Below the pieces are notes generated by a model. That model had not been told where the DNA came from, did not search any database, and saw only the letters and a list, made by a program, of their open reading frames with translations. From assembly GCF_014697375.1 (NCBI RefSeq), contig NZ_JACJRS010000001.1, positions 1-64,000 of the forward strand: a DNA stretch of 64,000 nucleotides, read 5' to 3'. This document shows, piece after piece, positions 45,915-52,124 of the stretch. Every line of letters begins with the position of its first letter. Position 1 is the stretch's first letter. The translations under genes were made by a program, and so were the position numbers. This DNA comes from Phormidium sp. FACHB-1136. GTDB lineage: Bacteria; Cyanobacteriota; Cyanobacteriia; Phormidesmidales; Phormidesmidaceae.

Positions 45915-47678
45915 ATGGGGCCATACGCTGTTTGTCCAAAGCAAGTCCTCTCCCTCACCCTGCCAGGGGCACCTCCACTGGCCCCCTCCTCACTCCCAAC
46001 TCCCGACTCCCGACTCTCCCCTCTCCCCTCTCCCCTCTCCCCTCCCCCCATCACCCTAGACGCCGATGTCTACTACCCCGATGGGCCAGGGCCGTTTCCT
46101 GTTCTGCTAATGCGGCAACCCTACGGGCGATCCATTGCCTCCACGGTGGTTTATGCCCATCCCACTTGGTACGCCAGCCATGGCTACATTGTGGTTATCC
46201 AGGACGTGCGGGGGCGGGGAAGTTCCAGCGGCGACTTTCGCCTATTTGAGCACGAGGCTGAGGATGGTGCTGCCACGGTGGAATGGGTGGCCAATCTGCC
46301 AAAAAGCAGTGGTGAGGTGGGCATGTATGGCTTTTCCTACCAGGGCATGACCCAACTCTACGCGGCCACCCACCGCCCAGAACCGCTGAAGGTGTTGGCC
46401 CCCGCCATGGTGGGCTACGACCTTTATGCCGACTGGGCCTACGAAAATGGGGCGTTGCTGTTGCAGGCTGGGCTGGGCTGGGCTTTTCAACTGGCCGCAG
46501 AAACCGCCCGACGGTCTGGCGATGCCGCCGCCTACCAAGCCCTCTACCAAGCCGGACACCACCTACCCCTGGATGGGCCTGTGCCCGCCGACCCCGCCCT
46601 GCTGCACGATCTCGCTCCAGATTCCTTCTTCCACGACTGGCGCAACCATCCCCACCCCGATGCCTACTGGCAATCCCTTCAGCCCGATTTGACCGGGGTG
46701 GATTTGCCCATGCTACACATTGGTGGCTGGTTCGATCCCTACCTGCGCGGCACCCTGCGTTTGTATCAGCACATGCAGGCCCAAGGTAACGCCCAACAGA
46801 ACGCCCACCAACACCTGTGGATTGGCCCCTGGGGGCACCTGCCCTGGAGCCGTCGGGTGGGGATGAGGGACTTTGGGCCAGCGGCAGAAAATCCAGTGGA
46901 TCGGCTGCAATTGCGCTGGTTTAACCAGTTTTTGAAAGGTCGAGATGAGGGCTTTGGTCAAACAGCCTCCGTGCGCCTGTTTGATATGGGCACAAACCGC
47001 TGGCAAGACTGGCCCCATTGGCCCCAGCCCGCCCCCACCCCCTACTTGTTGACCAGCACCGGACTGGCGGGAATGCGCCCCGACGATGGCCACCTGTGGC
47101 CCGATGCCGCCCCCCTAGATCCGGGCTACGACGTGATTGTCCATGACCCCTGGCGACCCGTCCCCTCTCTAGGTGGCCACAGCGGTGTGCCCTCCGGCAG
47201 CTTTGATCGTGCCGCTATCGATGGTCGCAGCGATGTGTTGACCTACAGCACCCCGCCCCTCACCGCACCGCTTCAGGTTGCCGGAACCCCTAGCCTTACC
47301 CTATACCTCACTGCCGATGCTCCCAGTGTGGATATCAGCGCTGTATTGTCCGAGGTCTATCCCGATGGCCGAGTCTTTAACCTGACCCAGGGCTACGGTC
47401 GATTTGACCTTTCCGATCTCCCTGCGCCTCTGGGAAGTAAGGCTCCCCATCCGGTTACGCTACCCTTGCAACCCACCCATTTCACCCTGCCCCAGGGCCA
47501 CGCCCTCCGCCTGAGCCTCGCCACCGCTGCCTTCCCCGCTTATCCGGTCAACAGTGGCACCGGGGCCAACGGCAACCCTGTGCCCCAAATCGACCATCGC
47601 CTCATCACCCTGGCCCTGTGGCATGGACAGGGAACGGCTTCCTGTCTCCATTTGCCGATTGGGCCTGTGGTGCCATAG
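45915..47678 (+). CDS. CocE/NonD family X-Pro dipeptidyl-peptidase-type hydrolase
   Basis: 587 residues from ATG 45915; an in-frame GTG at 45873 adds fourteen. Alpha/beta-hydrolase core: DVYYPDGPGPFPVLLMRQPY, VVIQDVRGRGSSSGDFRLF, nucleophile Ser in MYGFSYQGMTQLYAA (GxSYxG), then catalytic Asp (HIGGWFDPYLRGTLRLY) and His (HLWIGPWGHLPW). A C-terminal jelly-roll domain follows. Family members cleave acyl, ester or X-Pro peptide bonds. The N-terminus is interrupted by a repeat-encoded insertion (SSLPTPDSRLSPLPSPLSPP) before the first core strand. The substrate is unknown. Confidence 0.88.
   Translation: MGPYAVCPKQVLSLTLPGAPPLAPSSLPTPDSRLSPLPSPLSPPPITLDADVYYPDGPGPFPVLLMRQPYGRSIASTVVYAHPTWYASHGYIVVIQDVRGRGSSSGDFRLFEHEAEDGAATVEWVANLPKSSGEVGMYGFSYQGMTQLYAATHRPEPLKVLAPAMVGYDLYADWAYENGALLLQAGLGWAFQLAAETARRSGDAAAYQALYQAGHHLPLDGPVPADPALLHDLAPDSFFHDWRNHPHPDAYWQSLQPDLTGVDLPMLHIGGWFDPYLRGTLRLYQHMQAQGNAQQNAHQHLWIGPWGHLPWSRRVGMRDFGPAAENPVDRLQLRWFNQFLKGRDEGFGQTASVRLFDMGTNRWQDWPHWPQPAPTPYLLTSTGLAGMRPDDGHLWPDAAPLDPGYDVIVHDPWRPVPSLGGHSGVPSGSFDRAAIDGRSDVLTYSTPPLTAPLQVAGTPSLTLYLTADAPSVDISAVLSEVYPDGRVFNLTQGYGRFDLSDLPAPLGSKAPHPVTLPLQPTHFTLPQGHALRLSLATAAFPAYPVNSGTGANGNPVPQIDHRLITLALWHGQGTASCLHLPIGPVVP
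45985..46048. repeat. Heptamer/CTCCCCT repeat tract in frame within the CocE gene
   Basis: ACTCCCGACTCCCGACTC followed by four TCTCCCC units. The first part is the reverse complement of the repeat upstream of holA (10643-10670). It encodes only Ser/Pro/Leu/Thr and lies just before the conserved catalytic domain. Confidence 0.82.
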
Positions 47679-47775
47679 CCCAAGGAAATATCGCAGAAAC
47701 TCTCGAGTGGCTTTCCTACCCTAGCGGATGCCGACTACCCTAGTGGGTAACGATTGGATGGAAGAACACAGAGCC

Positions 47776-47804
47776 AATGATTAGCCAACGATTGGCCAAT
47801 CATT
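47776..47804. promoter_or_regulatory. Near-perfect 13-bp inverted repeat between cocE and hpxO
   Basis: AATGATTAGCCAA and TTGGCCAATCATT with loop CGA (12 of 13 match). It lacks a U-tract, so it may be a weak terminator for cocE or an operator upstream of hpxO. Confidence 0.45.
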
Positions 47805-47861
47805 TCAGGTGAACCGGGGGTTGGAGGCCAGCGCACACACGAGTGCTAGGGCACACACTGA

Positions 47862-47873
47862 ATTGTATACAAT
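47862..47873. promoter_or_regulatory. Operator-like palindrome ATTGTATACAAT upstream of hpxO
   Basis: A perfect 12-bp palindrome 70 bp before the hpxO start, containing a -10-like TACAAT. It shares the TGTATACA core with 26597-26606 near the permease. The form resembles binding sites of GntR-family repressors; no regulator gene is adjacent. Confidence 0.5.
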
Positions 47874-47943
47874 GGGCTTGGTACGTCGAAACAGCGCCAG
47901 CACGGTCTTCAGTGCGGATATATCACGGTTAGGAGAGGCTTAG

Positions 47944-49107
47944 ATGTACAAGTTGAAAGTGGTCATTGTGGGAGCCGGAATTGGCGGGTTAACCACAGGC
48001 ATTGCCATGAAACAGGCGGGTTACCAGGTCGAGGTGTATGATCGGGTGACGGAGCTGCGCCCTGCTGGAGCGGGGATTTCCCTGTGGTCAAATGGGGTGA
48101 AGGTTCTGAACCGCTTAGGCTTGGGCGAAAAGCTGGCGGCCATTGGCGGCGAAATGAACGCCATGGAATACCGCAGCCACACCGATGAACAACTCAGCTA
48201 TGTGGATCTCCATCCCCTGTTTGAGCAGGTGGGACAGCGGCCCTACCCCGTGGCCAGGGCCGACCTCCAAGCCATGCTCTTAGAGGAATTTGGCCCCGAA
48301 CATGTCCATCTGAGGATGCCCTGTGTGGCGGTGGAGCAGGACGACCAATCTGCCACCGCCATTTTTGAAAACGGCCACCGAGCCACCGGAGATTTAGTGA
48401 TTGGGGCTGATGGCGTTCACTCCGCCGTACGCGCCCATGTGCTGGGACGGTCGGTATCCCGTCGTTATGCCCGCTATGTGAACTGGAACGGCCTCATTCC
48501 TGCTGATCCGTCCCTCTGCGCTAAGGATCGTTGGGTGATCTACGTGGGCGAGAGCAAACGCGCCTCCATGATGCCCGTGGGTGGCGACCGCTTCTATTTC
48601 TTCTTTGGTGCGCCTATGGTGGAGGGCACCCAGGTTGATCCGGCCCATCGCCGCGACGAACTAGCCGACATTTTCAAAGGCTGGCCCACCGCTGTGCAAG
48701 GGTTGATCGACGCCATCGACCCCACCACCACCAACCGCCTGGAAATTGGCGACATCGACCCCCTAGAGCGCCTGGTGCGGGGGCGCATTGCCCTACTGGG
48801 AGATTCGGCCCACGCCACCACCCCAACCCTCGGCCAGGGGGGCTGTCAGGCCATTGAAGGTGCTGAGGTGCTCACCCGCTACCTCCTTACCACCAATATC
48901 AGTGTGCCCGATGCCCTCCACCGCTACGAAAAGGCCCGCAAAGACCGCACCGCCGATCTGATTCTGAAGGCCCGCAAGCGCAGCAGCGTGATCTATGGCC
49001 ACGAACCCTCTGCCACCCAGCAGTGGTATCGCGATCTCAAGCAAGAACCACCCGAATCGGTGATTAATGCTCTGGCCAAGGTGATTCTAACCGGGCCGAT
49101 GGGCTGA
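47944..49107 (+). CDS. hpxO: FAD-dependent urate hydroxylase, HpxO-like
   Basis: 387 residues with an AGGAGAGG ribosome-binding site. Class A flavin monooxygenase: VVIVGAGIGGLTTGIAMKQA (FAD Rossmann), VIGADGVHSAVRAHVLG (DG motif) and IALLGDSAHATTP (second FAD motif). Segments closely recall Klebsiella HpxO: YVNWNGLI, VGESKRASMMPVGG, RFYFFFGAP, LKARKRSSVIYG, and WYRDL...VINALAKVILTGPMG. Arg206 and Tyr218 match the HpxO active-site Arg204 and Tyr216 as I recall them. The position of Asp293 appears to be Thr295 here. HpxO turns urate into 5-hydroxyisourate, the substrate of UraH, also in this window. Confidence 0.78.
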   Translation: MYKLKVVIVGAGIGGLTTGIAMKQAGYQVEVYDRVTELRPAGAGISLWSNGVKVLNRLGLGEKLAAIGGEMNAMEYRSHTDEQLSYVDLHPLFEQVGQRPYPVARADLQAMLLEEFGPEHVHLRMPCVAVEQDDQSATAIFENGHRATGDLVIGADGVHSAVRAHVLGRSVSRRYARYVNWNGLIPADPSLCAKDRWVIYVGESKRASMMPVGGDRFYFFFGAPMVEGTQVDPAHRRDELADIFKGWPTAVQGLIDAIDPTTTNRLEIGDIDPLERLVRGRIALLGDSAHATTPTLGQGGCQAIEGAEVLTRYLLTTNISVPDALHRYEKARKDRTADLILKARKRSSVIYGHEPSATQQWYRDLKQEPPESVINALAKVILTGPMG

Positions 49108-49118
49108 TGCCTGCGGCT

Positions 49119-49225
49119 TATACCAAATCCGACCCGTCCACCCCCGACATCTAGCGGGCGAGGAGATTTTGCCCCTAACGTTTGTGCGGTTAGGAATCGG
49201 GGTTTTCTAACTTGGTTTTGGTATA
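49119..49225. repeat. 107-bp MITE-like repeat, copy 2
   Basis: Begins TATACCAAATCCGAC and ends GGTTTTGGTATA, terminal inverted repeats as in copy 1 (33414-33520). The inside also aligns: CCCCCG, AGCGGGCGAGG, GCGGTTAG.AA and CGGGGTT.TCTAAC. It starts 12 nt after the hpxO stop. A lone left end (ATACCAATCCG) is at about 51944. Confidence 0.75.
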
Positions 49226-49269
49226 GCCCTAGGCTATTTCTAGGCCATCGATTCAGCCACCAGACACCC

Positions 49270-49303
49270 AAAAAACGCCCACGCTCGTAAAAGCATGGGC
49301 GTT
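49270..49303 (-). terminator. Intrinsic terminator of the DUF4278 gene
   Basis: Minus-strand AACGCCCATGC pairs with GCGTGGGCGTT and TTTT follows, 28 nt after the stop. Confidence 0.8.
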
Positions 49304-49331
49304 GAGGAAGGGCGCTAAGGGCCAAAGACCG

Positions 49332-49796
49332 TTAGCTCATAGCGGTGCTGCTACGGTCGTAGGCGGCAAAATCGTGGGGGCGCTTGCCTTGAATGTGGCT
49401 TTCGTACTGGATGGCTTCATCCATCGGCAGACCGACTTCAGCGGCGAGACGCACCATCATGCCCTGTTCGCGCTTGCGGCTACGCTGGTGACGACGAATA
49501 AACAGGTTCCGGGCCAGTTCAGGAATACCGCTGGCACCGACATCAGCCATGGCCACGGGTGCTACCACGGCGGGTGCTACCACCACAGTTTCCGGTGCTG
49601 CCACGGGAGTCGTTGTACCCGTGTGGTAAGGCACACCCCGCCAGGTGAGGTCAGACGCAGGTTGGGCAGGGGGCTCGGCCACGGCACGAAAGGCCACCGC
49701 TGCCCCACGATAGGTTCCGGTATCAAAGGTCTCCCCCATCTTGGGCATGGGGTTGGGAGTATAGTCGTAGCTGACGCCGCGATAGGTCAATTTCAT
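49332..49796 (-). CDS. DUF4278 domain protein
   Basis: 154 residues. It starts with the DUF4278 signature MKLTYRGVSYDYTPNPMPKM, followed by TYRGAAVAFR and a second copy of the strand, LTWRGVPYHTG. The middle is Pro/Ala/Val-rich and the C-terminus is basic and helical (NLFIRRHQRSRKREQGMMVR ... MDEAIQYESHIQG). DUF4278 proteins are small cyanobacterial proteins of unknown function, often stress-induced. It is monocistronic, with its own terminator. Confidence 0.8.
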   Translation of the reverse strand: MKLTYRGVSYDYTPNPMPKMGETFDTGTYRGAAVAFRAVAEPPAQPASDLTWRGVPYHTGTTTPVAAPETVVVAPAVVAPVAMADVGASGIPELARNLFIRRHQRSRKREQGMMVRLAAEVGLPMDEAIQYESHIQGKRPHDFAAYDRSSTAMS

Positions 49797-50007
49797 GGTG
49801 TCGCCTCCTAGAAGCGAATGGCGTTTAGAGGCGCGTTCCTTCGGGAAGATCCCTACTTCCGTCTCTTCACTGGCTTGACGTGTAGATAACCAGGCAGAAG
49901 AGATGAACGATTTCTGTCTATGTCTGTATCATAGGCTACGGTTTTAACTGAATCTGTTTTTTTGACAAATCTACATAACCTGCGTTCAGGTTAAGCCAAA
50001 GACGACA

Positions 50008-50069
50008 AGGGGGATCTCCCAGCCTTTTGCCAGTGGCAACGAGATCTGTGTACTTATTAGTAGTCCAAT
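50008..50069. repeat. Inverted copy of the 33551/33661 dispersed repeat
   Basis: Reads AGGGGGATCTCCCAGCC, then CCAGTGGCAACGAGATCTGT and TAGTAGTCC, the reverse complement of the start of the 33661 unit with few differences. Confidence 0.8.
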
Positions 50070-50154
50070 CTGGGAGAGGGACTTTGCAGGATCTCTCCGG
50101 ATCTCCTCATCCCTGATCAACCTTAATTTTCTAGATCGAAAATCGGCCAAGTTG

Positions 50155-50185
50155 GGGCAATGGATTACGGTGTGATCCATTGCCC
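50155..50185 (+). promoter_or_regulatory. Perfect 11-bp stem-loop in the bicA leader
   Basis: GGGCAATGGAT (50155-50165) and ATCCATTGCCC (50175-50185) with loop TACGGTGTG, ending 37 nt before the chosen bicA ATG. It overlaps the first codons of the longest open frame (50160), another reason to prefer the later start. It could be an RNA hairpin or a protein-binding palindrome. Confidence 0.5.
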
Positions 50186-50222
50186 TTTATCATTCCAGGC
50201 GTTTGCCGTGTCTATCCCCCTA

Positions 50223-51902
50223 ATGAATTCCCTAACCCTACGCCACTGGCGGGGGGACTTGTTTGGCGGCATTACGGCGGCCATTGTGGCCCTGCCTCTG
50301 GCCTTGGCCTTTGGGGTGTCCTCTGGGGCGGGGGCCACTGCCGGACTCTACGGCGCGATTTTTACTGGTTTTTTTGCGGCCCTGTTTGGGGGCACCCCCA
50401 CCCAAATCTCTGGCCCCACTGGCCCCATGACCGTGGTGATTACCACCGTCGTCACTAGCCTAGTGGCCCGCTACCCCGATACCGGGCTGGCCATGGCCTT
50501 TACGGTGGTGATGATCGGTGGGGTGCTGCAAATTCTCTTTGGCCTCATGCGGCTGGGGCAATACATCACCCTGTTGCCCTACACGGTGATTTCTGGTTTT
50601 ATGTCCGGCATTGGGGTGATCATCATTTTGCTGCAACTGCCGCCGCTACTGGGCCACGAAGCCTCCGGTGGGGTGATTGGTACCCTCCAGCAATTGCCCG
50701 AATTTCTGAGCCAGCCGAACGGAGTAGCCCTGGGTTTGGGCCTGCTCACCCTGGCCATTGTGTTTGCCATCCCACCCCGGCTAAACCGAGTCCTACCCGC
50801 GCCGCTGGTGGCCTTGGTGGTGGCAACGCTGTTGTCGGTGGTAGCCTTTGGGCAGGCGGATTTACCTCGCATTGGCGAGATTCCCACCGGATTTCCCAGC
50901 CTCAAGTTCCCGACCTTTACCCTGCGCGAACTGGATGACATGCTGCGCTACGGGCTGATGCTGGGGGTCTTGGGGGCGATTGATTCCCTGCTCACCTCCC
51001 TGGTGGCGGACAGCATTTCCCGCACCCAGCACGATTCTGACAAGGAACTGATCGGCCAGGGCATTGGCAATCTGGTGTCGGGCCTGTTTGGCGGGTTGCC
51101 CGGTGCCGGGGCCACCATGCGTACCGTGGTGAATGTGCAGGCGGGAGGCAAAACGCCGCTCTCTGGGATAATCCATGCCCTGGTGCTGCTGCTGGTGCTG
51201 TTTTGGGCTGGGCCACTGACGGCCCAAATTCCCAATGCCGTGCTGGCGGGGCTGCTGCTGAAGGTGGGCGTTGATATTTTAGACTGGGGCTTTATTAAAC
51301 GAGCGCCCCGCATCTCTCTCAAGGGCACCGGAATTATGTACCTGGTGCTGTTTCTGACGGTGTTTATTGACCTGATTACAGCGGTGCTGGTGGGGGCCTT
51401 TGTGGCCAATGTGCTCACCATCAAGCGCCTCACCGATGTGCAAAGCAGCCGCATCAAAGCCATCACCGACGACACCGACGACACCGACCTATCCCCCCAA
51501 GAAAAAGAAATTCTGGCTCAGTCTAGGGGCGATATTTTGCTGTTTCAACTGGGGGGGCCGATGAGCTTTGGGGCGGCCAAAAGCATTTCCCGTCGCCTCT
51601 CCTTCGTCAAAAACTACCAAGCCCTGGTGTTGGATTTGGGTGACGTGCCCACCCTTGGTGTGACCGCCGCCCTAGCGATTGAATCCATCGTGCAAGACTC
51701 CATCAAGCGGGATCGTCAGGTGTGGATTGTCGTTAAACCGGGCCAGGTGAAGGATCGCCTCGCCACCCTTGAACTCGACCGCTTTGTGCGCCAGCGTCAG
51801 CCCTCGGACAGCACACCCCCCCCAGCGATTTACCACGTGGATAATCGAATGCAGGCCCTACAAGCGGCCCTGGCGACCCTGACCCCCAAAGCTCTGGTTT
51901 AG
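50223..51902 (+). CDS. bicA: SulP/SLC26 anion transporter, BicA-type bicarbonate transporter
   Basis: 559 residues from ATG 50223; this start matches BicA, which begins a few residues before the RGDxFGG block. There are about 12-14 helices with HWRGDLFGGITAAIVALPLA, FGGTPTQISGPTGPMTVV, LLPYTVISGFMSGIGVIIIL, GAIDSLLTSLVADSISRTQH (the Asp of the sodium/bicarbonate site) and LFGGLPGAGATMRTVVNVQA. A C-terminal STAS domain follows (ILLFQLGGPMSFGAAKSISR ... GVTAALAIESIVQDS). In BicA of Synechococcus PCC 7002 the residue after TLIS is Glu; here it is Gly. Sodium-dependent bicarbonate uptake is likely; sulfate cannot be excluded. Confidence 0.88.
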   Translation: MNSLTLRHWRGDLFGGITAAIVALPLALAFGVSSGAGATAGLYGAIFTGFFAALFGGTPTQISGPTGPMTVVITTVVTSLVARYPDTGLAMAFTVVMIGGVLQILFGLMRLGQYITLLPYTVISGFMSGIGVIIILLQLPPLLGHEASGGVIGTLQQLPEFLSQPNGVALGLGLLTLAIVFAIPPRLNRVLPAPLVALVVATLLSVVAFGQADLPRIGEIPTGFPSLKFPTFTLRELDDMLRYGLMLGVLGAIDSLLTSLVADSISRTQHDSDKELIGQGIGNLVSGLFGGLPGAGATMRTVVNVQAGGKTPLSGIIHALVLLLVLFWAGPLTAQIPNAVLAGLLLKVGVDILDWGFIKRAPRISLKGTGIMYLVLFLTVFIDLITAVLVGAFVANVLTIKRLTDVQSSRIKAITDDTDDTDLSPQEKEILAQSRGDILLFQLGGPMSFGAAKSISRRLSFVKNYQALVLDLGDVPTLGVTAALAIESIVQDSIKRDRQVWIVVKPGQVKDRLATLELDRFVRQRQPSDSTPPPAIYHVDNRMQALQAALATLTPKALV

Positions 51903-52124
51903 CCACCTCCGGTCTTGGCCATGGATCGTGCGGTCAACCGCTCATACCAATCCGCCTTGGAAGCCCCCAACTCCCTGCCCGACCCACCAACCGTAGGGGC
52001 GAGGTTTCCTTTCCCTTACAATAGACACCAGGGGGTGGGTGATTGCTCGCCACCAGCGGCCCAGATGATAAAAAACCAGATATCCTAAAGCATCGTCAGG
52101 CTTCTCTCCGCCAAGGGTTAGGGT

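Larger units (their letters stand above)
49797..50222. other. Divergent intergenic region before bicA
   Basis: About 425 bases holding the DUF4278 promoter (minus), an inverted dispersed-repeat copy (50008-50069) and a leader hairpin (50155-50185). No further gene is recognised. Confidence 0.5.
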
